Origin: Paragordius varius | Taxonomy: Eukaryota > Nematomorpha | NCBI GenBank assembly: GCA_964247055.1 | Contig: OZ176050.1 | Coordinates: 13,516,001 to 13,580,000, forward strand | Length of the DNA: 64,000 nucleotides | Reading direction: 5' to 3' | Shown here: positions 11,853 to 24,639 of the stretch, piece after piece | Position numbering within the stretch: position 1 is the stretch's first letter | Layout of the letters: each line of letters starts with the position of its first letter | The notes under the pieces: model-generated | What the model saw: the letters and a program-made list of their open reading frames with translations, nothing else | Databases searched by the model: none | What the model was told of the DNA's origin: nothing | Program-made: the position numbers and the translations under genes

Positions 11853-14800
11853 GTATGGAGTTGGTATTGTTAAGTTTGATTCTCCGGATTCAAAAGTCAA
11901 CACACTTTCCAAAGAAGTAATGCATGAATTCAATGATATTGTCCACAAATTCAAAACGAACCCTGAAATCAAAGCTGGCGTTATTATATCTGGGAAATTG
12001 GATAATTTTATAGCTGGTGCTGATATTAAGTATGCATATAACTAATAATATTATAGCATGATATCTGAATGTAAAACGGAAAAAGAAGCTAGAGAACTAT
12101 GTCAATCCGGTCAACGAATGATTAACGCAGTGGCCGACTCAGAAAAACCTATAGTAGCCGCTATTATGGGCACCTGTTTAGGTGGTGGCAATGAAGTATA
12201 ATACAATAAAATAGCGTTTATTGAATGGTTTAATGAAATTATATATTTTTTATATATTGAACTAAAATTTTTAATTTTTATTGGTAATTATTTGTTTTTA
12301 AACCACATTAGCGCGTTGTTGCAATTTTTTAGATATTATATTAAATGGGTTAAAAATTTGGATCTTAATTCCAGAGATTGCAACAACCATTTCTCTGAAA
12401 CCATAAAAATTAATAAATATTTTATAACTTCTCTGTTTAAAAATGGTATTTATTCCTTTTAAATTAATGGTATTTTATATATTCCAAAACATATACTTAT
12501 ATTTTTCATGATATTTGGAAAAAATATCACACCTTAAATCATTATTATATATATATATCTGTTCCTTAATTAGATTAAAATAGGCTATATATGTATATAT
12601 ATTTTCAAGACTAAACTATCATTAAAACCATTCAGCTAATAAACTTTAGTATAAATTGACAAAAAATTTTTTTGGAACTCAGAATTATTTTTAACGATTT
12701 ATCTATCTAAATAATGTATAATTATAGCCACAAATTATAATCTGATCGTAAATACTTAACGCTTATCCAAACTTAGCATAAAATAATTCAAATCAATCGT
12801 ATTTTTAAATTCTGCCAATTGATTTTTCAAAACACTCTTATTAGTTAGCATTAGCTTGTCATTATCGAATAGCCGTTAAAGAAAAAACTACCCTTGGTCA
12901 ACCTGAAGTTTTGATTGGACTCCTCCCGGCAGCTGGGGCTTGTGTTCGCCTAACAAAATTGGTTTCATTTCTTTTTTTTATAAAAAATTATTTTATTTTT
13001 AAAATTTCCCCCCAAAAAATTCAATTATTTTTGGTGATTCTTAACTTTTTACGTTATTATGATAATTAGAAAAGTTTTTTCGCAGTAAAAATAAGTTTCC
13101 AGTGTTTTTTATCACAAAATTAATGTATCGCCCTTTTTCAACCGGATTAATACGTTATTAATTAATGTTTAATACAAGTTAATTTAGAGCAAAATTTCTT
13201 TTATATTTAAAAGATTCCATTTGCAAAAGCTATGGACCTGCTTCTTACTGGGAAATCTATAACTGGGGAACAAGCTAAAAAGTTGGGTCTGGTCGATTTA
13301 TTAGTTGATCCCATAGGTATCAAAAAAATTTTATTATATTAACCTTTTTTTTCAATTCAAAAATGGTTTTATTAAAATTTATTTTATTTTTTCCGCATTT
13401 AATACGATATTTTGAGCTAATTTTGATGCAAAAATAGTAACATCCAATGCATCTTTAATTAAAATGTTCAAAACCTTGATATTGTTTTTGTTGAAAAATT
13501 AAGATTTTATTTGATTTTATACCATTTGTTAATATATCTTTAGGGCCAGGTATTCAATCTTCTGAAGAACGAACGCATAAAAATCTCGAAGAAATAGCTA
13601 TAAAGACTGCTAAGTATATTAAAAATTTTTTTAATAGTTAATTCAAAGAAAATAATTGATTATTGTATTAGTCTAAAGATAGGTTTGGTTAATTATAAAC
13701 AACTAAAATTTGTAAAAATTTAATTTTAATTCTTTTGATAATATACCATTTGCAATTCAAGAGTGTTGAACACTTTACATTGGTCCTTCAACTTTTTAAT
13801 TTTTTAACTTTCAATCGAGCCGACTTATTTTACACTTTTGATCATTTAGAAAACTTATATCTGTAAAGTTTTAAAAAAATATATTAATTTTAATAAAGTT
13901 TTTATATGTAATTTTAAAAAAAGTTTTGTGGGTAATTAATTCTAATTTTTCACGTTGAAAACATTCATATTTGAATAATATTGTTGAATTGGAAAAAATT
14001 AGTTTGAAACAAAAAATTGTTTTTTAAAAAAATTTAATGTTTATGATTTAATATATATGCATCAAGAAAAAAGGTTGAATATTTATAAAATAATAACTTG
14101 CAAAATTTTTGGTTAAATGCCAACTTAAAAACTTTAAGGACCAACTTGATGTGTTCAAGGATTAAAATGAAATTTTCAATTTGAAGTGTTCAAGGAAACT
14201 CTTGAGTTCCAAATGAAATTAAAATTATTAATCATCTTTTAATTTTTTATTTTACAGAGATTTAGCACAAAATGAAACTTGGAAAAGTACGCTTGAGGAC
14301 AATCGCAAAAAAATGTCCATGATGGATAGTAATATTTTTATTTAAAGCTATTTTTACCATTAAAACCTAGTTTTAATCAAGCCATTATAAAAAATATTAT
14401 AAATTATACAGGTGAATTCCTAAAATATACCATTTACAATTCAAATTCACTCTAAAAATAAATTATGCTTTTGCGGTCTAATAGAAGCACTCATTATTAA
14501 TATGAAATATATCTTTGTGACTTAGTTTATTCATTTTTCGGCATAATTAAATTTTAAACAAAATTTTATTTTTTTAACAATTTATTAATATATAGGTAAC
14601 TTTAAATCAAAATACACATAATTGATTTTAGGGTAAATGTGAAAATTGTTCGAGGGTGAATTTGAATTGTGTAAGGACATTTAAGTGTAAATGGTATAAA
14701 ACATATAATATTAAAATAAAAAATGAAATTACATGCCGACCAAACGTAAAAATTATATTATCAACCATATTTTTTAACCTTGCTCTATTTTTTTGGGTCC

Positions 14801-17800
14801 GAAAAAGAAAGACATATAAATTAGTGACACATTCAATTAATAATTAAATAGTTGTAGATATATATATATATTGTTTGATTTCATTTGTACTTCATTTGTA
14901 TGTTTTTCCAAAAATAGTTTTAAAATTTTTTTGATAAAATAACAATAAATCATTAAATAAATTATCAGTATGCATTTAATGGTTGCTTATCATTTCACAT
15001 GATAGTAGGGCAACTTGCAAACACACAGTAATGTATGGGATAAACAACAAAATGTTGAATAAACAATTGCATCCTTTCGTTTTTCCATACACTACTGTTT
15101 GTTGCAAATTACCCTCTTATAGTGTAAAATAAGCAAAACCATTTAAATGCTTACTATAAATTAAAACAATTTAATTTTGTTTCAATCGTCTAGAACTTAT
15201 GAATATGGGCTTAAAGAATACCTTGATACGAAATTTCATGTTTGATCAAATGAAGGGTAAAGTCTTGAAACAAAGCAAAGGTCATTACCCGGCGCCCTTA
15301 GCTGTCGTTGATGTAAGACAATAATATTTATTAGAATATTTATTTTAACAAAAAAATTTGTGATATAAAATAATTTTTTTTCTAAAAATACTGCTGTTTT
15401 TATAAATGTTAATTATTGTCAATGTAAAATTATATTTATTGGTAAAATAGCCCTTATTTCAAACTTGGATTACAGTATTAATGAACATTGTAATTAGTGG
15501 GATTATATTAAAATTTGGTTAAAAAACTTTTAAGTTTCGTGAGAAAATAAAATTTTTACAATTATTTAATATTTTTTAACTTTGAGATAATTATTGTGTT
15601 ATAGAATTGACATGCTTTGAAAATTTTGATTGATTTAATCCAAAACCACACTTATAGGAAATTTAAAATTATATTTTCAGTAAATTATAAAAAAATAATT
15701 TAATTACGAATTATATTCAAATTAAATTTATTACATAAATATTTTTGTGTTTAGGTTGTGAAAACCATATTGGAAAAAGGCGATGACCAAGGATTTTTAG
15801 CTGAATCTACAGTTTATATTACATAATTTTTCTATCTTTTTTAGTAAATAAATAATTTTTTTTTCTAAAATTTACTTAAAATTTTCTTTTTATTTTAATA
15901 TTTTTTCATTTTTAGTAAATAAAAATAATTTTTTTAGAATAATTTTACTTAAATTTTCTTATTATTTTAATTTTTTTATCATTTTTATTATAAATTAAAT
16001 TATTTTTTTCTAAAATTAACTTAAAATTTTTCCCTTTTTTATATTTTTACATTTTTAGTAAAAAAAATTATTTTTTTAGAATAATTTTACTATTTTCTTT
16101 TTATTTTATTTTTTTTCATTTTTAGTAAAAAATTATTTTTTTAGAATAATTTTACTTAAATTTTCTTTTTATTTTAATTTTCTATCATTTTTAGTATAAA
16201 TAAAAATAATTTTTTGTTCTAAAATTTATAAATTTCTTTTTTTTATAATTTTTTATAAAACATAGGCTTTTGGTCGTTTAGCAATGACACCAGAGTGTCG
16301 ATCTCTTATAGGACTATATAATGGTCAAGTTGTTTGTAAGAAAAATCCGTATGGAAAACCGGCTCACCCTATAAAGTTATAAATATTTTTTTTGAATAAA
16401 AATTTGTGTTTTCAACAATTTTCCATGTTAATTGGCTTTTTAAACGTTTCATTGAATTTTATATGTGTATTTAAAATATATTTATTAATTTTGTTTTAAA
16501 ATACGATAATTTTTGGGTTTATCTGGTATTATTAAGTACCTGAAATTCATTTTGATTGTGAGTTTTCATCACACTCTCTATTAATATAGAATGATTTTTT
16601 ACTTACCAATAAAAATTTTTTATTATCCATTTTAAACCAACCAACAACTATGCCATTTACACTTCAAGAGTGTCGTTGAACACTTCAAGTTGGTCCTTGA
16701 ACAGTTCAAGTTGGTCCTTTGACTTTTTCGTTTTGTTTTTAACTTTTATCAATCAAATTGTAAATAATTCATCTATTTTATTGTTTTTAACCTATTTTCT
16801 ATCTTTTAACATAAATATAAAATTGATATCAGCCTTTAATCTTTGATAAACCGTATATCTTTATTAATTTCTTAAAATAATTTTGGATATTTATAAGATT
16901 GTAACACGAAATGAAAAAAGATATAAGTTTTCTGGGTTATTAATAAAAAAATTTTCATTAAAAACATTTAAAAGTCAATAATTTTGTCCAATTGAAAAAA
17001 AATAGTTTGAAACAAAAAAGTCGTTTTTAAATTAAAAAATTTATTTTTAAATGAATAAATATATAATAAATAAAGAAAATTAGGTTAATAAATAATAAAA
17101 TAAAAAAATCAATGCAAAAATTATGGTTAAATCAAAATTTTTAAATAAGGACCAACTTGAAGTGTTCAAGGACCAACTTGAAGTCTTCAAGGACCAACCT
17201 GAATTGTTCAAGGACCAACTTGAATTGTTCAAGGACCAACATGAATTGTTCAAGGACCAACTTGAAGTGTTTAAGGACACTCTTGAAGTGCAAATGTTAT
17301 ATATAGAATCATGTATAATATATACATTAATTAATCTATGATAAGGGAAATTATATATAGATATTTGTTTAAAATCCTAAATAAGTTTTAAATTGTAATA
17401 AATTTAAAATATTATATACATTTTTTTGAATAATTCTTCCTATATATGTTTTTTTATGTAAATTTCGATAGAAACATAGGCATTCTAGGATCTGGTTTAA
17501 TGGGCGCTGGGATAGCTCAAGTCTCATTACTAGCCAGTCGTAAGAAAAAGGGTTATGAAACCATTTACCTCAAGGATGTGAATGAAAAAGCCATCTTTAA
17601 AGGTTGGAAACAAATTGAAACCTCGCTGGGTAAATCGGTCAAACGACGGAAAATTACAGCGTAATAATATATTTGATTAAATATTACATAAATTTTTAAA
17701 GTATCGTTGTAAAAATCGGATATCAAAGAGTTTGTCAAACTATCTCTATCAAGTTGCTGCAATATGTAATTCCCACTTCTTTATAAACTTGGCAAATAAT

Positions 17801-20800
17801 TTTTACATAAAAAGAGTAAAATATTACATATATGGTATTATAAAGTTAAAGTTGAATGATGCGTATGTATGTAGATTAAATAACAATGAGAATTGTAATT
17901 TTAAATTTTCTTAAAAGTCTTTATCGAAAAAAAGGATACATAAAATGAATAATAACGAACTGGGATGTCTTTAAGGGATAAAATTAAGGGTATATTATAT
18001 ATCTGGATCGATAAAATAAAAAAATTATTTAATATTTTCTTAAAAATATTTTAAATTCCCAGTATAAAAGCAGAAAGCACAGTGCTTTTTTAAATTAGGT
18101 TTTTATTAAAGGAATCCAAAAGAGTGTTTTATTTAAAGCTGCACTATCAAAAGTTATAGTCAATTATTTTTAGCAAATACCCTAAATTATTAGGTTTTCG
18201 AATGTCTGTTCAAGGGACTTTTTAGACTTCCCATTTTACAACACTGTATTTAACCTCTTCCTTATATAAGCCAACTATAAATAAAATAGAGAGGCTATTG
18301 AAATATGGTTGATTTTTAAAAGATTTTAACCTTAAGACCATTTTATACCGTAAAAATTGCGCTTATAAATAGTAAAAAAACTCCAATTTTTTATATTTTA
18401 TTCGTTACCCTTTTTATTACTACACTAAAAATGTATATAATTTTTGATTTTCATATAGTTACGATCAAGAAAAAATGATGAGTTCCCTGAAGGGTGTAAC
18501 TTCATACAAAGATTTACATCATTGTGATATTATTATCGAAGCTGTACCTGAGGATTTGGCTCTTAAACACCAAGTGCTCAAAGATTGTGAACAGGTTAAT
18601 TTTTAAGAGTTTTAAATAAGGAATAAATTTATGATTATACGCAAAAATATACATATTTTTTTATGTATTGTTTTGCTAGGTCATGCATGGATTTTAATAA
18701 AATCGTGGCAAATTGACATTTATTGGAAATTTCATTTGGCATTTATTTGTGTTATTTTTATATTTTGGAACCAAGTGTTTTCTTTGTTGTTGATACCATC
18801 AATTAGTCCTATTAGTTTTACAAAGTTGAATAAAATATAAACCAAATTTTTATAAACCATATACATAATTTTTTAAGCGTCATTTCAATTTATGAAAATA
18901 AATATTTTAGGTTATACCTGAACATTGTATATTTGCGACAAATACATCCGCTCTCCCCATCCATAAAATTGCAAGTGTTAGTAAAAGGCCAGAAAAAGTA
19001 TTTTATAATTTAAGCTATTTAAAAACTAAAGAATGCAGAATTAATTATATTTTATATCAGGTGATTGGTATGCATTATTTTTCACCTGTGGATAAAATGA
19101 TGCTGCTAGAAATTATAACAACCGATAAAACATCAAAGGATACATTAGGTACTTTAGATAAACTCTTTTTTGCACATTAATTTATAGTTTTTGTTTTATC
19201 CGCAAATAATTTTATTTGTTTTGTTTAGATTTGTGAGATTTACCTTTTTTTATTCTTTTTCAAACCCCAAAAACCCTTGATACAATGTCAATTTATATAA
19301 TAACACATTCAAAAATATATCAAGACTTAAAATAAAAAATCAGATATATATGCTAAAATCCAATACAAAATTATTTCATATGAAATAACTTATGATTGAA
19401 TTTCAATTCTTTATAAATATTTGCCATAAAAATCTTACGTTTAAAACAAATTGCATATGCATATATCTTATTTATATAGCCAGTGCTGTTTCTTTGGGCC
19501 TTGCACAAGGCAAAATAGTTATACGCGTGGGTGATGGTCCAGGATTCTACACAACTCGAATATTAACGGCCAGCCTGATGGAAATGTTGAAGTTACTTTG
19601 TGTAATACATGAGAATTTTATCATTCTTTTTTTTTCAATGCTTTTTAAAGTTTTAGCTGGATTTGAAATAAGATTGTAATGAAAAATACAATAAAGAAAC
19701 CATATTTTTGAATTCCTTTAGTTTTTTTAATAGCATATGATTAGCAATATTAAATACGGGATGAAATATGGCGAGAGAGTCTTTTATTAACCCTAAACAA
19801 CCTTAATTACAAAGGCAATATAGAATAATTTAAATAATTTGATGAAATGTAAAAATTTGATTTATACTTTTTTTACGACTAATTCTTGGCATGATAAAAA
19901 AAATTTGTAACAACAAAAAGACAAATATTTTTTTCCCAAAGAACCATACTTTTAAAAACCTTATTTTTTCCCATTATAAATTTATCAATTATAATTTTAA
20001 ATATATAATTGATATTATACAAAGACAAATATTTTTTCCATAGACAACCATACTTTTTAAGACCTTATTTTTTCCTATATAACTACTTACAATTGTAAAT
20101 AATTAATTGATTGATTGTGGTTACCAATTTACATTTATACCTACTTTACAATTTAAAACAATAAGTTATATTTGAAAAAATCAAATTTTTCAAAAAATAA
20201 TTTTTTAAAAAATATTTGTTTTCAATATGTTTTGACATATCTGTATAATTTTAGTTTTTTTATTGCACATTTTTTTCAAATTTATATTAATATTTATATA
20301 TTCAGGAAGGAGTTGATCCTATCCGGATTGATACATTGACAAAATCATTTGGTTACCCGGTGGGAAGTGTAACACTTGCTGATGAGGTCGGTTTAGACGT
20401 GGCGGCGCATATAACTGCCGATTTGAGCAAGGCTTTGGGACCACGTTTTAGTGGACTACCATTGGGTTTTTATGCTTCATGAGATAATTAAATAAAATGA
20501 TTAAATACAGTCATGTATCCAATATTTTATCAAAAATTTATTTTTTTTGTTAAATGGATATAAATATTTGGTAAAGAAGGAAAAAAAAAGCGTTTTATGG
20601 TAATTTTCATATGATATTGTTAATACCATTGAGCTCTTGTTTTTTCCATTTTTACCAAATATTTTTGCCCATTTACCGAAAAAAAATAAATTTTTGATAA
20701 AATAAAGGATACATGACTATATATATATTTACAATTTTTAAGGATACATTTTTTATTAATAAGCCCCATTTTTAAAAAAAATTTTTTATTAAGGTTTTTA

Positions 20801-23520
20801 GCAAAGATAACCTTTTTAATGGACACTTTTTATCAAAGGCAATCTCCGATTTTCATGAGGATAAAATGTTTATATGAAAAAAGCGTCGTTTTGGCGATAA
20901 TTTTATAACTTTATTAATTAATGCAAAAACTCATTTAGTTCATATATACTGGGACAAATAAATATAAACTATTTACAATTTAAATTCATCCTCTTAAAAA
21001 ATTCAAATTCACCCTCGAACAATTCAAATTCATCCTAAAATAAATTATGTGTTTTTCGAAATTTAAAATTACCTATATTTTTTTATATTTTTAAAAAATA
21101 AAATTACGTTTAAATTTAATATAATACTGAAAAAATAATAAACTATGCCATTAAAATATATTTATTATATATAATGAGTTATATTAGTTCGAAAACACAT
21201 AATTTATTTTTAGGGTGAATTTGAATTGTTCAAGGGTTAATTTGAATTGTAAATGATATATATAGGAGAACAGACACAAATGACACATAAAATTGGTGAC
21301 AAAAAATCTGGCACAGAGATGAGCGATAATCTTGATAATCCTTCTCATGCTAAAACTTCTTCAATTGGTGGCGGTTTACCTAATGCAATGTCTGATTTAG
21401 TTAATGCAGGATTTTTAGGTTATAATCAAAATTTTATTTATCATTAAATTAAAATTTTACAAAAAATTAACAAATTATATTTATGTAAATTTTTCTAATC
21501 TATACAGTAAACATTGAAATTAATTAAAGGTAAAGGACGTGTAGATATATATATAATCCTTGATTTTTCGATATTTGTGAAATTTATACTTGAATGTGTT
21601 ACCAATATGCATTTCTATTCCTTATTTCACAATCTTTGTTATATGGGTTTTAGTAAAAAAAACAGGTAAAAATATTTCTATTTTCCTAAAAAATATATAC
21701 ATAGTATATTAGTTTTACGTTTTGTCTTATTATATTTTATTTTTTTAAACCATAATCCAGGTCGAAAATCGGGTAAAGGAATTTTCGTTTATGAAAAGAA
21801 TGCAATGCCTGGATCAAAAAGACCTATAAATACGGAATCTCTGAATATATTGAGACAAAAATATGGCCTAACTTTACCACATGGTGTTAAAGAGTTAGTA
21901 TTTTTATGTATAATTTTAGGGGTGTATGTTTTGGTATATTATTATCCAGGATTATTTTGATAAATAGATCTATACATTTATATTAAAAAATGGGGTTAAT
22001 TTATTAATAATTTATAAGTTTGGTATGAAAATTTCTAGCCAATGGTTATCTGATTCGATTCTTTATTGTATAAAAATTTGAGGGATGGTTAAAAATTTTG
22101 GTTAAAATTTTATTTATATAAGTATTTTATAAACTTAACTGATGTAAATAGCATAAATATGTCTAATTGAAGGAGGTATTTACATATTTGATCGCGTATT
22201 GTTCATATTATTAATTACGTAGAGGATTTCAAACCATAAAAATTTAAAGAATTTAGTCTCTTTGAAATTTACGATATTTCATTTGATTTTAAAAAAATTA
22301 ATATATTTTCACCTGTAGAATATCCGATGAAGATATACAATGGCGACTTGCTACCCGATTCATTAATGAGGCTGTGCTGTGTCTGCAAGAAGATATCTTA
22401 AAATCACCAGTATATAAGATTCATATTTAACATTACAATAAAAATTAAAGTTATAAAGAAACGTTAAAAAGAAAAATATTTTTTAAACAGACTAACATAT
22501 TTTAAAAATGTAATGTTTCAAATGTAAGTTTTAGTTTTGGGTTGTAAAATAAATGTTAGAAATATTAAATAATAACACTCATTTTATATACCATTTAAAG
22601 TTCAAATTCACCTCAACTAACTTATTGTTTTGAATACTAAAAATTACCTATTTTTTTTTATATTCTTAAAAAATGAATTTTCCTAACATTATACTAAAAA
22701 ATAGACTGTGCCATAAAGATATGCATATTATTGATTATTTATATTAGCCCGAAAACACAACTTGTGGGGAATTTAAATTGTTCAAGAGTGAATTTGAGAT
22801 GTATATGGCATATATATATCAGAATTTTAATCATTTAAATTATGTGGAAAAATCAGGGTTTAAATATATATCGCCTGTCGTTTTGTAAAATATATTCGTC
22901 TTTTTATGCTGTCTTTATGGTATTAATTTAATTGAATATTTATTAAGCATGTTAATCCGGTTTAAATATGCAGATTGAAGGGGATATCGGTGCTGTTTTT
23001 GGATTGGGATTTCCACCTTTTTTGGGAGGTAATTATGTCAATTTATTGTAATTTCTAACTAATAAAAGTCTTTTTTTATCATATATCATCATTACAGTAT
23101 ATCTAAAAGACTGTCTTATAATTTTAATTTCTATTCACATGGTTGTAAAATTATGATTGGGTTTAATTAGGCTACACCCTCAATATATAACAAATTATAA
23201 TTACATAATTAATTTATATGAGGGAAAATGAATGATCTTTTAATTGTTAATGAAAAAAATTTTCATTTTTAGGTTATGGCTTTTCATCATTATTACATTT
23301 ATGTTTTGTCCGTAAATTTTTATTTTTACATTAAAATAATATTTTTGAATATATATATATATTAGGACCATTCCATTACATTGATACCGTCGGAGCTCAA
23401 ACCATTTGCGACAAACTTGAGAAATACCATGAAATGTATAATGGATCACCCGCTTATAAACCCTGTCAATTATTGCTGGATCATGCCAAAGACCCCTCTA
23501 AAACCTTCAGAAAACATTAA
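11853..23520 (+). CDS. HADHA: Mitochondrial trifunctional enzyme alpha subunit (enoyl-CoA hydratase / 3-hydroxyacyl-CoA dehydrogenase)
   Basis: Catalyses hydration and NAD-dependent dehydrogenation of long-chain acyl-CoA in mitochondrial beta-oxidation, working with a beta subunit not present here. Twenty exons join in frame: 11853-12029, 12057-12195, 12845-12961, 13214-13316, 13544-13613, 14258-14328, 15194-15312, 15755-15811, 16266-16375, 17472-17660, 18459-18594, 18911-18997, 19061-19148, 19480-19601, 20306-20465, 21266-21418, 21761-21893, 22319-22409, 22974-23028, 23366-23520 (TAA). Visible motifs: FIAGADINM and GTCLGGGNE (oxyanion hole), [12 protein letters not shown] (hydratase Glu), [13 protein letters not shown] (NAD fold), [12 protein letters not shown] and [11 protein letters not shown] (dehydrogenase Asn/His), [23 protein letters not shown]. 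About 776 aa are found; the 5' exon with the targeting peptide is missing. Exon 16 inserts roughly 30 polar residues before the conserved GFLGRKSGKG. Intron 1 is 27 nt, and the other introns host several MITEs. Confidence 0.96.
12030..12056 (+). other. 27-nt intron in HADHA
   Basis: GTATGC...TTATAG between AA and C. Removing it gives [20 protein letters not shown], exactly the family pattern; reading through meets an in-frame stop (TAA in ATAACTAATAA). The internal TAACTAAT could serve as branch point, only about 13 nt from the acceptor. Confidence 0.9.
13742..14222. mobile_element. Family C MITE in HADHA intron
   Basis: Starts ATACCATTTGCAATTCAAGA with GTCCTTCAACTTTTT and ends with GGACCAACTTGATGTGTTCA and ACTCTTGAGTTCCAAATG. 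The arms are built of 21-bp modules; the centre is A+T-rich. It is more diverged than the copies at 16.6 and 55.6 kb. Confidence 0.7.
14426..14698. mobile_element. Family A MITE in HADHA intron
   Basis: Starts TATACCATTTACAATTCAAA and ends GAATTTGAATTGTGTAAGGA plus TAAATGGTATA. The internal block TTTATTCATTTTTCGGCATAATTAAATTTTAAACAAAATTT corresponds, in reverse sense, to the AAACTATGCCATAA block of other copies. Arms carry one to two 21-bp modules. Confidence 0.75.
14968..15163. mobile_element. Family B hairpin MITE
   Basis: Left arm CAGTATGCATTTAATGGTTG and TTATCATTTCACATGATAGT; right arm inverts it, ending CCATTTAAATGCTTACTA. A second internal inverted pair reads ACAGTAATGTATGG / CCATACACTACTGT. 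The whole element folds on itself. A tighter copy lies at 59424-59572. Confidence 0.8.
15835..16255 (+). repeat. Tandem array of about 70-bp units in HADHA intron 8
   Basis: About six units, each with CATTTTTAGTAAA, AATAATTTTTTTAGAATAAT or a variant, TTTTACTTAAATTTTC and TTTTATTTTAATTTT. Every unit carries one or two copies of a pyrimidine tract followed by TTAG, which look like 3' splice sites, directly before the genuine exon 9 acceptor at 16265. Confidence 0.7.
16649..17305. mobile_element. Family C MITE, long copy with expanded 21-bp modules
   Basis: Left end TATGCCATTTACACTTCAAG and GTTGGTCCTTGAACAGTTCA; right end holds six modules of TTCAAGGACCAACTTGAA type (17143-17285) and closes with ACTCTTGAAGTGCAAATG. 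Because 21 is a multiple of 3, the array stays open in several frames and reads as a FKDQLEV heptad repeat, which is not a gene. Confidence 0.8.
19910..20255. mobile_element. Family D MITE, degenerate
   Basis: AAAGACAAATATTTTTTTCC and GAACCATACTTTTAAAAACC occur at the left; a second AAAGACAAATATTTTTTCCA with GACAACCATACTTTTTAAGA lies 115 bp on, so part of the left arm is duplicated. The right arm is eroded (TTTTGACATATCTGTATAAT). Confidence 0.6.
20967..21260. mobile_element. Family A MITE abutting HADHA exon 16
   Basis: Left ACTATTTACAATTTAAATTC, module AATTCAAATTCACCCTCGAA; centre AAACTATGCCATTAAAATAT; right AGGGTGAATTTGAATTGTTC and GAATTGTAAATGATATA. The end is five nucleotides before the exon at 21266, so the acceptor AG and its upstream region lie in or directly beside the element terminus. 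Confidence 0.8.
22587..22816. mobile_element. Family A MITE, shortened
   Basis: Starts TATACCATTTAAAGTTCAAA, contains AGACTGTGCCATAAAGATAT in the centre, and ends TTCAAGAGTGAATTTGAGAT with GTATATGGCATATA. It lies in HADHA intron 18. Confidence 0.7.
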
Positions 23521-24089
23521 AAATATATACTAAATTTTTATAATTGATATTTTATGTGTTAATTCATTCCGCTTTTTCGATATGTTTGTTAAAATGTAAT
23601 ATCACATTATCACAGATCAGTAATTCGTTAAATGCATTTTTCTGCCCTTAGAGTGTTTGATAAATTATTATTGTTTGGTATAATCAATCAATATAATAAA
23701 TGTATTTTTTGTATGAATACATAACATTTAAAATTTAGCCAACTTGGTGTATGACCAAGCTAAATTGGAATTCGAAAACTAATTTCTAGTTAAATTTTCA
23801 GTAAATATTACTTTCCGATTATTATTATTTCACGGATTTAACAATTGTTAATACAAAAACATTATCAATCCGTCATTTACCATTACAATAATAAATGTTG
23901 TCAATGTTTTCTGAGTTATATTTTGCAAAAGAATTTAAACTAAATCAATTACTTTATTAAATTTTAGCTCTGGTATTAAAATGGTTAAATTTTATTATTT
24001 GTATTAAAAAATAGCTCTCTTCCTGAAACTTGCCGCTAAATATTTGGACAAATTTTAAACGCTGAGCATATGCATTGCGTCCATTAAAA

Positions 24090-24390
24090 ATATCCTGATG
24101 AAATATTATGATGGAAAATGTATCAGTACAATGTTGCTTTTGATTTCGGTCCTTACGAGTCACATAAGAAATCATTATCACTTTTCTAGTAACTGCTTCA
24201 TATGGGAAAATGGTAACATTTGCGCACAGTTAAACAAATTTTTCTTGGTAACTAAATGCTTCACTCCAAAAATAACACTAAAATATATCAAAAACTATAT
24301 ATAAAAACTAAAACATTGATTTTACAAAATTCTATTTTGATGTGGGCTTTCAAAGACCCATTTTTTTCTCTTCTAAAATGGAATAGTTCC
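24090..24390. repeat. Dispersed repeat F, copy 1
   Basis: Shares GAGT(C/G)A(C/T)ATAA, TAGTAACTGCTTCATATGGG, CAC(A)GTTAAACAAATTTT-like and TTCACTCCAAAAA blocks with 44735-44990 and, in part, 43130-43300. Non-coding and unclassified. Confidence 0.55.
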
Positions 24391-24639
24391 TCAAAATAAA
24401 AGCGAAAATGCCTATATTGATTATAAACTAATAATATTTTTTTTAAAAATATATACCTTTTAAAATTAAATGGCGAAATTATTTGGAGTTACTACTAGTT
24501 TGATGCCTGATGGAAATGGTATAAAACGCTTTAACATATATAAAACCCTCTTTCATATAATTCTATTATGCTGTACAATATCATTTAAAGATAATTTAAA
24601 GTTTCGTTTGCTTTAAAATTTTTGTAAAAAACCGGATAA

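Noticed and set aside
17123-17341. Heptad-repeat protein reading FKDQLEV several times
   Set aside because: It is the translation of the 21-bp modules of a family C MITE; 21 bp keeps frames open without selection.
24098-24304. Overlapping open frames on both strands near 24.1 kb
   Set aside because: They fall in dispersed repeat F and show no protein motif.
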